Shown in pieces: positions 9,561-20,409 of a stretch of DNA of 64,000 nucleotides. The stretch spans positions 22,256,657-22,320,656 of the forward strand of contig CM055094.1 in the NCBI GenBank assembly GCA_029204225.1. Reading direction: 5' to 3'. The position numbers and the translations under genes are program-made. Source of the stretch: Diphasiastrum complanatum (Eukaryota > Streptophyta > Lycopodiopsida > Lycopodiales > Lycopodiaceae). The notes under the pieces are model-generated. The model did not search any database and was not told the origin of the DNA. It saw only the letters and a list, made by a program, of their open reading frames with translations. Numbering within the stretch: position 1 is the stretch's first letter; the number at the start of each line of letters is the position of its first letter.

Positions 9561-11982
9561 CTAATGTGGATCAAGCATCGATCTTGAGATAAGACCAAGA
9601 TTAGATCTATGCTTTGAGAAGGCACTTTTGCAAAGTGAATTTATGAGAAGATCAACAATACATGAAGATGTGTCGACGTGTTCCAAGTTGATTTCACCTC
9701 CAATGAGCTTTTCCCTTACAAAATGGTGTGCCACTTCTCTATGCTTGCTTCTTGCATGAAAAATAGGATTGTTTGCAAGAGCTTGTGCCGATATGTCGTC
9801 ACATTTGATCAAGGGAAGATCATCCTCTTTGATGCACTTTAGCTCCATGATTAACCTCTTGATCCAAAGCACTTATTTAGTTGTTGTAGTGAGTGCTTTG
9901 TACTCGGCCTCACAAAAAGATAGAGATATGGTATCTTTTTGTGCACACAATAGCTCAAATCGGGTCTAGTGATAGTAAGCCAAATTAAAGAGCCTATAAG
10001 ACTCCTATAAAGTGTGATGTCCTCGAAGGATCTTTCATCACCTTTAATAGGATCTTTTACATGTTGCTCCATGGGAGTATCTATGCCTTTACAATTTTGC
10101 ATATTGAATTTTCTCAACATAGAAAAGACATATCTAGATTGACAAATAAAAGCATACTCTTCATGAAAATCAGTAAAATGTAATGCATCTCTCCTAGATC
10201 TTGCATTTTAAATTCTCTTCCTAATGCATCCTTAGTTTCTTGAACTAGCATCAAACAATTTCCACTAAGAATAATGTCATCTACATAGATTAGAAGAATG
10301 ACAATATTACCACCATCAAACTTTAAGTACATAGAAGGATCATAGTCACTAAGCACAAATCCTAATGAAAGTAGAAAGCTATTGAGTCATGAATACCATG
10401 ATCTAGGTGCTTGCTTCAAGCCATAAAGACTTCTAAATAGCAAACACACCTTAGATTTATCCTTGATAAATCCTTGAGGTTGTTCCACGTATATCTCCTC
10501 CTCAAGATAGCCATTCAAAAAAGCGTTGGAGACATCAAGTTGATAAAATTTTCACTTAAAAAATAAGGCAAGAGAGATTATGATTCTTATTGTCACCATC
10601 TTTTCTACAGGAGCAAAGGTTTTTTCATAGTCAAGGCCATATATTTGTGCAAAGCCTGTAGCACATAATCTTGCCTTGTACTTGTTGATGGAGCCATCAT
10701 GATTGTACTTGATCTTGAACACCCACTTGCATCCAATGATATGCATGTTAGGTGGTGGATCCACCAGCTCCCATGTGTGGTTGGTGATCAAGACATCATA
10801 TTTAATCTTCATGGCCTCATACCACTCCTTGGTATTGAGGGCTTCTTGGCTCCTCGTGAGAAATAAAATAAGCATAAGTGGAATCAAGATCCACTTGTTT
10901 TCCTTTGTCATCATAAGTGAGCCTCTTAGGCTCAAATCTCTCCCTCATGGAGCTTCTAGGAGTGAAAATCCGAGCTTCCATCTTCAAATCTCGACTCCTC
11001 CATATGTTGATTGTCTTCAATAACAAAAGGTGATAGATTTTGAGGTTGCTTGATCTCGGCCCCTCCAAGATTAAACTTTTCTTCTTCATGAAAAACTACA
11101 TCTCTACTATCAATTACTTTAGAAGTAGAGAGCATGTAGATTTGATATGCTTTCTTGTTGGATGAATATCCAACCATTACTCCTTTGCTTGCACAAGGAT
11201 CATCCTTCTTTCTCGTTTCCAAGGGAATATGGACAAAGCAAATGCATCCAAATACTCTAAGGTGATCAACCTTAGGTTTCTTCAAATAAAGCGCTTCATA
11301 TGGTGACTTTCCTCCAAGAGCAACATGAGGGAGTCGATTGCATAGATAGTTTGAACAATTGATGGCCTCACCCCAAAAGTCTTTTGGCAAGGATGTCTCA
11401 ATTCTAATGGTTTTGGCACATTCACACAAGGTTCTATTCTTTCTTTCAGCCACCCCATTTTGAGATGGTGTATATGCACAAGAAAACTCCCTTTTAATGC
11501 CTTCAAGCTCACAATAATCATGAAATTTATTGGAAGTGTACTCACCACCTCCATCACTTCTAAGAATGTTGATTTTGTATGAAAATTGCTTTTCAACTAG
11601 AGCTTTGAACTTTAGGAAATAGTCAAACACCATAGAATTTGAAGCTAGAAGATATAACCAAGTAAATCTTGTGAAATCATCAATGAAAGTTACAAAGCAA
11701 GTAGCACCACCCTTGCTCTTTGAAGATGAGAAGTGCACATCCGAGTGTATGAGCTCCAATGGATGTGTAGTCTTGATAGATGACTTTGAAAAAGGCTTCT
11801 TATGAGACTTAGATATGACACAAGCCTCACATGTCTTGAAATTCTTGGAGATAAGATTAGGCAAGCCAATAGCTTTGGCTTTCTTGACCATGGACACCAT
11901 AGAACTATAGCTAGGATGTCCCAACCTTCTATGCCATAGTTCCTCCAAAGACATATGAGAAGCAAAAGCACCATCACAAGAG
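9561..11982 (-). pseudogene. E pol remnant: integrase, reverse transcriptase, RNase H
   Basis: Integrase is well preserved (10956-11954): HRRLGH and CEACVISKSHKK zinc module, HSDVH, LRSDGGGEY and VAERKNRT catalytic Asp/Asp/Glu. A frameshift separates it from reverse transcriptase (10552-10935, GCKWVFKIKYNHDG). A TGA follows LALFFK near 10550. YVDDIILSG lies in 10114-10356. RNase H is collapsed by a deletion joining DLSYCVH to the KKQDTISLSS region in a shifted frame (near 9955). The 3' end reads SRSMLDPH before the polypurine tract. The frameshift, the stop and the deletion are all also present in the right arm, so the element was dead before duplication. Confidence 0.88.
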
Positions 11983-12664
11983 TGTAAAAATTATAGCAAA
12001 TAAGGATCTTAAAACACTTGAAATGATGAGGGAAACAATAGATTATGATTTCATAAGATTAGCACAAGTTGAACCATCAAAATCCATCAAAAATCTATGC
12101 TTGAACCTCACTAAATGGCCCAAATCCTTGAAGAAGGCTTCACACGTGTGAAAGTACGGCCTCCCACAGTCTGAGTACTGTACACCAGACCTACATTCAA
12201 TCCTATAATCATTAGTAATCACAAGTACTCAAACAATTATGAACATAGAGAGCAATTGCACCATTATGAGAGAAAAAACATGAAATTGCTTGATTGATTT
12301 TGGTGAGATATCATCACCTATATATACATGATCCATCACGGTTTCGGGCAGGTATGAGTAGCCCTAAACCTATCCCTAATGCTAGTTTTGGTGGATCTTT
12401 CATCCCTACCAAGTTAGGGTTGGAATCTTGGAGATGCCTCAACAATGCAAAAATTACCAAAAATAGCTCCTATTTTTTTTCCCTTGTATCTAAGCATAAT
12501 TTGGACTCATTCCAAAGGTTCTAACACTTAGGTCTACTTGAGAACATCCTTATGAATGGAATCCTATGCTATTTGGCACGTGTGACAAGCCACATCATGA
12601 CCATCTAACTATTTACAAGTCATATGACCAAAACTAGTCAAGCTAGAATTGTGAATTTTTAACA
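11983..12664 (-). repeat. D1 3' LTR, 682 bp
   Basis: TGTAAAAATTATAG...TTTTTAACA. Contains TCACACGTGTGA at 12140-12151, a second CACGTGTGAC near 12578 and a TATATATA box near 12315 on the element strand. Confidence 0.93.
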
Positions 12665-12675
12665 CTCCTCCTCAC
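12665..12675 (-). other. D1 polypurine tract
   Basis: GTGAGGAGGAG on the element strand, immediately before the 3' LTR and just after the pol stop codon. Confidence 0.8.
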
Positions 12676-12678
12676 TAT

Positions 12679-15600
12679 CTAGCTTGGTTCAATCATTGCT
12701 TTACTAATCACTCCAAGTGATGATCTGAACTTCATAAAAGGTGTCTTTTGAAGTGGTTTAGTAAGTAGATCAGCTACACATTCATTGCTTGGAACATGCT
12801 CCAAAGCAATCTCCTTGGCTTGCACCATTTCTCTCACAAAGTGATGGCATATCTCAATGTGCTTAGATCTTGCATGGAAGATTGGGTTAGATGCAAGGTG
12901 TTGGGCTGATATATTGTCATTGTAGATGATTGGTGCCTCCTCTGAATCCATGATCTTTAGTTCCACCAATAATCTCTTGATCCAAAGTACCTCCTTTGTA
13001 GTGGTTGTCAAAGCTTTGTACTCGGCCTCGGTTGAAGATAGAGATATAGTTTCTTGCTTTTTTGAAAGCCATGAAACCACACCTTCTCCTATGAAAGTTG
13101 AATAGGCACTTGTTGATTTCCTATCCCTCTTGTCCCCTGCAAAATCTGAATCACTAAATGCATGAAGGTTAATCACATCTCCTCTATATAGAATCCCAAA
13201 ATCCAATGTACCCGAGATGTATCTTAGAATCCTCTCAGCCTTTTTCCAATGGATATTCAATGGCTTTTGCATGGATTGGCTCAACCTACATACACTAAAG
13301 CTAAGATCTGGTCTAGTTATAGTGATCCACATTAAGGAACCTATAAGTTGCCTAAACAAAGTGATGTCCATGAAGGATCTTTCATCATCTTCATTTGGCA
13401 CTTTTACATCTTGCTCCATTGGTGTGTCAACACTTTTGCATACTTCCATCTTAAACTTCTTCAAAAGACTTTGAGCATAGTTTACTTGACTTATAAAGAT
13501 AAAATCAGACCCTCTAAGTACTTCTATGCCTAAGATGAAGTGAAGACACCCTAGATCTACCATCTTGAACTCTAAGGATAGATCTATCTTGATTTTTTCA
13601 ATACCATCAACACTATTTCCACTAATGATGATGTCATCTACATAAATGAGTAAAAGTACAATACCAACATCATCAAACTTAATGTAAAGAGTGGGATCAT
13701 ATTCACTTTGAACAAAAGAAAGTGAAATAAGATAGCAATGTAGTCTTGAATTCCAAGATCTCGAGGCTTGCTTCAAGCCATAGATGCTTCTTTGGAGATG
13801 GCATACTTTGTTCTCCATTCCATGCTTGATGAACCCTTGTGGCTGCTGCATATAGATATCCTCTTCCAAAAAACCATTCAAGAAAGCATTAGAGACATCC
13901 ATTTGACATATAATCCATCCAAAATGTGATACAAGTGCAATGATTAGTCTTATTGTGACCATCTTGGCCACGGGTGCAAAAGTTTCCTCATAGTCTATCC
14001 CTCTCTCTTGAGCATAACCTTTTGCAACTAATCTTGCTTTATGTTTGTTAACACTCCCATTTGCATTCAACTTAAGCTTGAAGACCCACTTGCATCCTAT
14101 TACATTCCTTTGAGGTCTCTCAACAAGCAACCAAGTTTCATTCTCAATCAAGGCATCATACTCATCCAACATAGCTTTATACCATTCTTTGGAGTTCAAT
14201 GCATCTTCAACATTAGACGGTTCTTCAAAACTAGATAAAGCATAAGAAGTGGATGAGATACCCTCAACTTGCTGTCCTTTGCCTTGATATGTGAGCCTTG
14301 ATGGCTCCACTTTTGCCCTTGAAGATCTCCTTGGTGTGATAGGTGGGTTTGGTGCTTGCTCCTCCATGAGCTCCTCCTCAAAACCAAGATCTTGCTCCTC
14401 GGCCATCTTCTTCTTGATTGTTGGAGCACTTGAGCCTTCTTCAAGCATATGCATATGATGTTCATCAAAGATGACATCCCTTGAAACAGCAAATTTGTTC
14501 AAGGATGGGAGATAGACTTTGTAGCCCTTGCTTGAGCTTGTATATCCAAGCATGATCCCTCTTGTGGAAGATGGATCCTCCTTGGTTCTTGTTTCCAATG
14601 GCACATGCACATAACATATACACCCAAAAACTTTCAAGTGATTAAGATTGGGTTTCTTTCCATACAACATCTCATAAGGAGTTTTGCCTTCAATTGCTTT
14701 GCAAGACACCCTATTCATCAAGTAGTTTGCACATACAAGAGACTCACCCCAAAAGGATTTGGGCAAACAAGCATCTAATCTTAAAGCCTTAGAACATTCA
14801 CATAATGTTCTATTCCTTCTTTCAACAACTCCATTTTGTTGAGGAGTGTAAGGACAAGAAGTCTCTTTCTTGATCCCTTCCTCCTCACAAAAGGCCTTGA
14901 ACTCATTGGAGATGAATTCTCCACCATTGTCACTTCTAAGAATCTTGATGCTATGATTATGATGCTTTTCCACAAACAACTTGAACTTTACAAAAGTATC
15001 AAATACTTGAGACTTGAAGGAAAGTAAGAACACCCAACAATATCTTGAGTAGTCATCAATGAAGGTTAAAAACATGGATGAACCTCCATTAGATTTGGTG
15101 CTAGCAATGTGCACATCCGAGTGTATGAGTTCAAGAGGATGAGATGACTTTGTGATGGAGTTAGGAAACACCTTCTTATGTGCCTTGGATAAGGCACAAG
15201 CTTCACAAACCTTGTCTTCCTTCCCAATAGACCTTGGTAGGCCTAAAGCATACTCCTCCTTGATCATAGCCTCCATGGAACCCGAGTTGACATGTCCAAG
15301 TCTTTTGTGCCATAAAGTAAAGGTAGATATCTTGTTCTTCTCGGCCAACATGACAACATTAGTATCCACAAATGCATCCAGCTTATAAAGTTTGCCAAGT
15401 CTAGTGCCCTTAGCCACTATCTTACCCTTCTTCTTGATGAAACATTCATTTGAATCAAAGTCAACATTGAAACCATTGTATACCATTTGGCCAGCACTTA
15501 GTAGATTCTTTGTTATTGTAGGAATGTACAAAACACCTTCTATGTTGATCTTTTTGGAAGATCCTAAGCAAAGGGGAATGCTACCAACTCCTTCAATCTT

Positions 15601-15888
15601 ACAAGCTTCATCATTTGCTGTATAGATAGACTTTATAGGTCCATCATAAGATAAGAGAGAAGAGAAAAACTCCCTTTTACTAGTCATGTGTGAACTAGCA
15701 CCCGAGTCAATCCACCAAGGATTTTCTCCTTTGAAGCTTGTTGAAGAAAATATGGACATCATGAGAGAGTCCTCATGTGAACTCTCCTCCTCCTCCTCTT
15801 TGCTCATGTTGGCTTGGCTTTGATCTTGCTTCCTCTTGAAGCATTCCGAGGCATAATGCCCCATCTTGCTACAATAGTAGCACTTCAC
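12679..15888 (-). CDS. D1 pol polyprotein: zinc knuckle, protease, integrase, RT, RNase H
   Basis: An open frame of 1069 codons. The start shown is the methionine of the zinc knuckle and is arbitrary, because in the intact element this would be fused to gag. In order: CCHC CYYCSKMGHYASEC (residues 3-16); protease WWIDSGASSHM (58-68); integrase HKRLGH and CEAC (194-231), catalytic D258, D320 and E356; reverse transcriptase from about 575 with GCKWVFKLKLNANG and YVDD at 749-752; RNase H with SDSDFAGD (912-919), STEAEY and NDNISAQ (990-996). All expected catalytic residues are visible. It would copy element RNA in cytoplasmic particles and integrate the cDNA. D2 carries a near-identical RT/RNase H. 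Confidence 0.9.
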   Translation of the reverse strand: MKCYYCSKMGHYASECFKRKQDQSQANMSKEEEEESSHEDSLMMSIFSSTSFKGENPWWIDSGASSHMTSKREFFSSLLSYDGPIKSIYTANDEACKIEGVGSIPLCLGSSKKINIEGVLYIPTITKNLLSAGQMVYNGFNVDFDSNECFIKKKGKIVAKGTRLGKLYKLDAFVDTNVVMLAEKNKISTFTLWHKRLGHVNSGSMEAMIKEEYALGLPRSIGKEDKVCEACALSKAHKKVFPNSITKSSHPLELIHSDVHIASTKSNGGSSMFLTFIDDYSRYCWVFLLSFKSQVFDTFVKFKLFVEKHHNHSIKILRSDNGGEFISNEFKAFCEEEGIKKETSCPYTPQQNGVVERRNRTLCECSKALRLDACLPKSFWGESLVCANYLMNRVSCKAIEGKTPYEMLYGKKPNLNHLKVFGCICYVHVPLETRTKEDPSSTRGIMLGYTSSSKGYKVYLPSLNKFAVSRDVIFDEHHMHMLEEGSSAPTIKKKMAEEQDLGFEEELMEEQAPNPPITPRRSSRAKVEPSRLTYQGKGQQVEGISSTSYALSSFEEPSNVEDALNSKEWYKAMLDEYDALIENETWLLVERPQRNVIGCKWVFKLKLNANGSVNKHKARLVAKGYAQERGIDYEETFAPVAKMVTIRLIIALVSHFGWIICQMDVSNAFLNGFLEEDIYMQQPQGFIKHGMENKVCHLQRSIYGLKQASRSWNSRLHCYLISLSFVQSEYDPTLYIKFDDVGIVLLLIYVDDIIISGNSVDGIEKIKIDLSLEFKMVDLGCLHFILGIEVLRGSDFIFISQVNYAQSLLKKFKMEVCKSVDTPMEQDVKVPNEDDERSFMDITLFRQLIGSLMWITITRPDLSFSVCRLSQSMQKPLNIHWKKAERILRYISGTLDFGILYRGDVINLHAFSDSDFAGDKRDRKSTSAYSTFIGEGVVSWLSKKQETISLSSTEAEYKALTTTTKEVLWIKRLLVELKIMDSEEAPIIYNDNISAQHLASNPIFHARSKHIEICHHFVREMVQAKEIALEHVPSNECVADLLTKPLQKTPFMKFRSSLGVISKAMIEPS

Positions 15889-16646
15889 CTTTGATTTGTC
15901 CTTCTTGACTTTGGTGGTTGATGGAGATGCCTTTGGGGGTCCTTCTTGATCTCAAGCTTTGTAGACTTCTTGAATGTTGATCCTTTGCCTTTGGACTTGC
16001 CTTTGCCTTTGGTGAAGAGAGCTTGGTCATCTCCACCTTGGATGGAAAGCCTATCCATCCTCTCTTGCATTTGGCTCCTTCTTGATTCCTCGGCCATGAG
16101 TGTGCCTTGGAGTTCTTCAAGTATGGGTAGCTTACCCATAATTGCATATCCCTGAACCAAATTGTCAAATTCAAAGCTTAGTCCATTCAATATGAGTTGA
16201 ACAAGCTCTTCATCCGTAATAGGGTCACCTATAAAGGCTAGCTCTTTGTTCAATTCCTTTACTCTTAGGACAAAAGTATGTGCACTCTCTCCTTTCTTTT
16301 GATAGCTTCTATAGATTTGATTCTTCAAAGCTAACATTCTAGTTTGGTTCTTGGATTCATAGACCTTTTTCAAAGTCTCCCAAGCATCTTGAGCTGAAGT
16401 GCAATCTCCTACCTCTCTTAAGAGTTCATTTGCAACATTCATTTTTATGCAATGTAGTGCAACATTGCACCTCTTGATGTATTTGGCTTTTTCTTGAGGA
16501 TGAATAGGTTCACCCTCCTTACCATTTACAATTTCCATCAGATCTTGCATGATCATGATAGATTCCATTCTAACTTTCCATATGGAATAGTTAGTTTTGT
16601 TGAGCCTTTCATTAGTATCCAAAAGATATGCATTTATAGATGCCAT
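15885..16646 (-). CDS. D1 gag capsid, frameshifted from pol
   Basis: Copia gag beginning MASINAYLLDTNERLNKTNY, with WKVRMESIM and AWETLKKVYESKNQ. It covers the capsid and a basic linker (KGKGKSKGKGSTFKK), then runs about 20 codons in a frame that does not lead into the zinc knuckle. The frame that does lead into it resumes around a run of five C on the element strand (near 15940-15945), so a one-base indel there is the likely cause. Without it gag and pol would be one polyprotein. Confidence 0.85.
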   Translation of the reverse strand: MASINAYLLDTNERLNKTNYSIWKVRMESIMIMQDLMEIVNGKEGEPIHPQEKAKYIKRCNVALHCIKMNVANELLREVGDCTSAQDAWETLKKVYESKNQTRMLALKNQIYRSYQKKGESAHTFVLRVKELNKELAFIGDPITDEELVQLILNGLSFEFDNLVQGYAIMGKLPILEELQGTLMAEESRRSQMQERMDRLSIQGGDDQALFTKGKGKSKGKGSTFKKSTKLEIKKDPQRHLHQPPKSRRTNQR

Positions 16647-17445
16647 CTTGTCTCCTAATCAAGGACTTGACACAAATGAAGGTTACTTCTATTGATTTGA
16701 TTGAAGGTCTACCTTATCCCACTTCTTAGGGACCTGAAAAGATCAGTAATAGACTTCCTATAAAGATCTAAGAATGATCTCTAACAAAATCAAATCATAG
16801 AATACTAGAAACAATGCACTTGCTTGATTGAAGTAGACGATAGTAGTAGAATTGCCCCTCTTTCTATAAAGAACATTAAAGCTTCCAAATGATCTGATCA
16901 AGAGTGAATTTCAGAAACCTAATATACTTCCAAAATCACTTGTAAAAGATCTAAATGGAACTTAATGAGGATGCAACACAATCTACTATCCAATCACAAG
17001 CAAAAAATGATCAAAATTGATGAAAAATTGATCTAATTTGGTGCATAAGTCAAGCAATGGTTGGACTGAACCTAAATCACTTTAGGAGGTGCCTACTACA
17101 CCTTAGAACAGCCTTGAAGAGTCCCCAAAACTCTGATCTTCCCTCTCCTTGAATGCTAGAAAGCCTCCTCTATGAAATCACCTCCAAAACTCGCTTAGAA
17201 ATCAATGCTTGGAGCAAGCAAAACTTGCTATCTTGGTAATGTGAATTGAATTCAACTTTGCCTCTGGTTTTAGACACCTAAAAACCTGCAAATGAAGTAA
17301 CACAACACCAATCTCCAATGTATTTGACTCACTTTGAGTTCTAGAATCAATACTAGATGCTAAGATCCAATCTACACAAGATTTAGATCAAAAATTGTGA
17401 TCAAATTGAATGCAAACCAAGGATTTAGCTCATTTCAGCCTTTAG
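16647..17445 (-). other. D1 5' leader, no gene seen
   Basis: About 800 bp between PBS and the gag ATG. No coding potential seen. The same leader is present in D2 (24272-24735). Confidence 0.8.
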
Positions 17446-17457
17446 GCTCTGATACCA
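17446..17457 (-). other. D1 primer-binding site (initiator tRNA-Met)
   Basis: TGGTATCAGAGC on the element strand, directly next to the 5' LTR. Confidence 0.9.
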
Positions 17458-18139
17458 TGTAAAAATTACAGCAAATAAGGATCCTAAAACACTTGAAATG
17501 ATGAGGAAAACAATAGATTATGATTTCATAAGATTAGCACAAGTTGAACCATCAAAATCCATCAAAAATCTATGCTTGAATCTCACTAAATGGCCCAAAT
17601 CCTTGAAGGAGGCTTCACACGTGTGAAAGTACGGCCTCCCACAGTCTGAGTACTGTACACCAGACCTACATTCAATCCTATAATCATTAGTAATCACAAG
17701 TACTCAAACAATTATGAACATAGAGAGCAATTGCACCATTATGAGAGAAAAAACATGAAATTGCTTGATTGATTTTGGTGAGATATCATCACCTATATAT
17801 ACATGATCCATCACGGTTTCGGGCAGGTATGAGTAGCCCTAAACCTATCCCTAATGCTAATTTTGGTGGATCTTTCATCCCTACCAAGTTAGGGTTGGAA
17901 TCTTAGAGATCCCTCAACAATGCAAAAACTACCAAAAATAGCTCCTATTTTTTTTCCCTTGTATCTAAGCATAATTTGGACTCATTCCAAAGGTTCTAAC
18001 ACTTAGGTCTACTTGAGAACATCCTTATGAATGGAATCCTATGCTATTTGGCACGTGTGACAAGCCACATCATGACCATCTAACTATTTACAAGTCATAT
18101 GACCAAAACTAGTCAACCTAGAATTGTGAATTTTTAACA
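17458..18139 (-). repeat. D1 5' LTR, 682 bp
   Basis: Same length as the 3' LTR, with about ten visible differences. Includes TCACACGTGTGA at 17615-17626. Confidence 0.93.
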
Positions 18140-19110
18140 CATAAGAGATCCCTCTCCATCACTTGCAAGAGCATCTTCCTCCTCTTCATTGGAAATGTTG
18201 GCTTGCTTGAATTGACTCTTTTTCTTGAAGCAATTGGTGGCATAATGCCCCTTCTAGCCACAAAAGAAATACTTCATGTTTTTTTTTTCTTCTTGGATGT
18301 GAAAGCTTGAGAGGACTCATCATCTTCTCCTTTCTCCTTGGAAATAAGATTGTTCTTGCTTGAAAAGGGTTGGTGTTGATTCTTACTTCTTGTCTTGTGC
18401 TTGTCTTTGGTAAAGAGAGTTTTACCATCAATGTTGAGAGACAGTCTCTCCATTTTCAAGAGTTTATACTCTTGTCTTGATTCTTCATAAATGAGCACAC
18501 TTTGGAGTGCTTCCAAACTTGGTAGCTCCTCCTTAATGGCATAATTCTGAACAAGGTTGTCATATTCCTCCTTTAACCCATTAAGTATGACTTGAACAAG
18601 TTCATTTTGGTTGATGGAGTCTCCTATGCATGACAATTCTCTATGGAGGTCTTTAACTCTCATTACATAAGCTGAAGCACATTCATCACTTCTCTGTACA
18701 CTTTGAAAAATTTGGTTTCTTAGTGTTAGAAGTCTAGAAGTATTTTTTGCCTCATAGATGGACTTGAGAGTATCCCAAGCATCTTTGGCATTAGTACAAG
18801 CACCAATTTCTCTTAAGATGTCATTTCAGACATTCATTTTAATATAATACAGAGCCATCCTAGCTCTCTTGTTGTACTTTGGAATTTCTTGAGGAATTTG
18901 TGGTTCTTCTTCAATTCCAAGTACAATATCCATCACATCTTGTAGAATTAAGATAGATTCCATCCTAACCTTCCAAATTGGGTAATTGGAGGTTGACAAT
19001 CTTTCACTTGCTTCTAATAGAAAGACACCCATTGAAGTCATAAAGAATGATGGAAATAAAAAAAGACGGATGAAAAAATTGCTTATCTTTTCACTATAGG
19101 AACCAATCAA
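18140..19110 (-). pseudogene. E gag remnant
   Basis: Starts MTSMGVFLLEASERLSTSNY at 19110. It has a TGA after YIKMNV near 18826, continues in frame through the capsid (18274-18663), then loses frame at an A-homopolymer (KKKK, near 18285) just before the zinc knuckle, which is recognisable in a shifted frame (18186-18431 region). It ends at the D1 junction, in the acidic linker that precedes protease. Confidence 0.85.
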
Positions 19111-19785
19111 GGGTAAAAAACCAAATCCTATGTAAGACTAAGCAAAAAATTGTGAGATAGATCTCACTAGCTTGAGAATCTCTCTAAAACAAGATTTGAA
19201 TCATCAAAAAAGATGAAGTATGACAAAAGTTATGATTCTCTATATTTCACACGTGTGAAATACTCCAAAAATGTCAAATTGACTCAAATACAATCTATCT
19301 GTATGAAATAATTTGCCTAGAACCTGTAAATTTTGTCTAAATCACATATAGATGAGATTGGTCAGCTTCTGGATGATTTTTGTGATCATTCAAGCAATAA
19401 ATGACATGTACTCACAATTTGCCACAGGCCTACGCGCCCTACCTACGACTCTTCAAAAGCTTATAGCTTTTGATTGGCTTATCCAACTGTCATGATTCAA
19501 ATTGCATCAGATTCTACACATTTCTAACTTTCTAGTGGGCCAATTTGCATGAAATTTGGATCTAAGGTGAGAGAGAACCACCAAACTAAAAATGGGCGGA
19601 TTTCACACGTGCTAGCACCTGAAATTCGGTACAGTACCTGATCTGGACCATTCAAAGTGGTTTGAAACTCTAAATCACCAGAAAACTGCAAACTAGCTAG
19701 AAAGTAGAATCTAGACAATTCCTAGCTTGAAATCTGATCAAATTTGCAAACTTTTTGATTAGATTTGCTTGTAAATCTTAGGTAG
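19111..19785 (-). other. E 5' leader, no gene seen
   Basis: Untranslated leader of E. Contains TCACACGTGTGA near 19247 and CACACGTG near 19605 beside GGTACAGTACC, motifs that also occur in the LTRs of other families here. Confidence 0.75.
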
Positions 19786-19797
19786 GCTCTGATACCA
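19786..19797 (-). other. E primer-binding site (initiator tRNA-Met)
   Basis: TGGTATCAGAGC on the element strand, adjacent to the LTR start at 19798. Confidence 0.9.
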
Positions 19798-20409
19798 TGT
19801 TGAATTCACACGTGTGGGACGCCCTACACATGTACTTTTGATCTCCTAAGCCCAATAATATCATAAAGATCAGACTAGCATTGATTGACAATAGGAAAGC
19901 TGATCATACAAGAAATATTATTGTGTTACAAGCAAGATCTGTCAACAAAACATGAAACTAAGTGCAATAAATGCCTCAACTGGCTAGAGAGAGAAAATGA
20001 AAGTAAAAACTCGAGTAGAGAGAGACGGCGCAAAGAGCTTAGTCTCCAAATTTGCATTACACACAAATTTCATCATCTTCTCAATGAGAGTACATCACAT
20101 ATATATAGATCCATGGACTCTCCTCCTACTTTGAGTTGAATTGGAGTCATGAATCCACCTCTCAAGCTATCTAGACTTATTCAAGCCACCTCAATATGTC
20201 GAATTGTGCCACCTAGTCTTTTCATGCATTAAATGTGGCATGCAAAGTACAAATGGCAATTCCTATGGTAGCTAAAGTTTCTACTTCTACCTACCTTGAA
20301 TATTTTATTCTAAGATGGGTCTTTACTAAGCCAAAAGAGCTCAATTCATCTTTGGCATTTTTAGGACCCCTACTTACAACATTAGATAGATTTTTCCAAT
20401 ATTTTGACA
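19798..20409 (-). repeat. E 5' LTR, 612 bp
   Basis: TGTTGAATTCACACGTG...ATATTTTGACA. Matches the split 3' LTR. It is followed by E 3'-end sequence instead of a target-site duplication, so it is shared with a second tandem copy. Confidence 0.9.

Larger units (their letters stand above)
952..11982. repeat. Left arm of large inverted duplication
   Basis: The segment comprises J (952-4553), the E 3' LTR (4554-9542, split by F) and the E pol remnant (9543-11982). It is matched in reverse by 47070-62872. Without F and its target-site copy (4944-9319) the arm is 6,655 bp. Without the D solo LTR, C2, A and one 444-bp duplicate the right arm is 6,658 bp. Both arms carry the same E insertion in the same J LTR and the same E lesions, so this is a segmental duplication and not two separate insertions. 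Confidence 0.9.
11983..18139 (-). mobile_element. Copia element D1, full length, 6,157 bp
   Basis: Complete minus-strand Ty1/copia element: 682-bp LTRs (11983-12664 and 17458-18139), PBS, leader, gag, pol and polypurine tract. The LTRs differ at several positions, so it is older than H or A. Flanks do not show a matching 5-bp duplication: left AAGAG, right CATAA. The E sequence expected between them is missing, so the insertion site was rearranged. Gag and pol are in different frames because of an apparent one-base indel; pol is otherwise open. Confidence 0.92.
4554..20409 (-). mobile_element. Copia element E, left copy, interrupted and degenerate
   Basis: Minus-strand Ty1/copia element. Its 3' LTR is at 4554-9542 (split by F), the pol remnant at 9561-11982, gag at 18140-19110, the leader and PBS at 19111-19797, and the 5' LTR at 19798-20409. 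D1 (11983-18139) interrupts it, and about 0.45-0.5 kb of protease/early integrase coding sequence is missing at the D1 site. The left target site is CATAT (4549-4553); the right arm shows ATATG at 59280-59284, the same site inverted. Pol has shared frameshifts, a stop and an RNase H deletion. Confidence 0.88.

Noticed and set aside
12294..12524. 76-codon frame repeated at 23718-23948, 26371-26601 and 49299-49529
   Set aside because: It is part of the D LTR (U3/R region) and recurs only because the LTR does.
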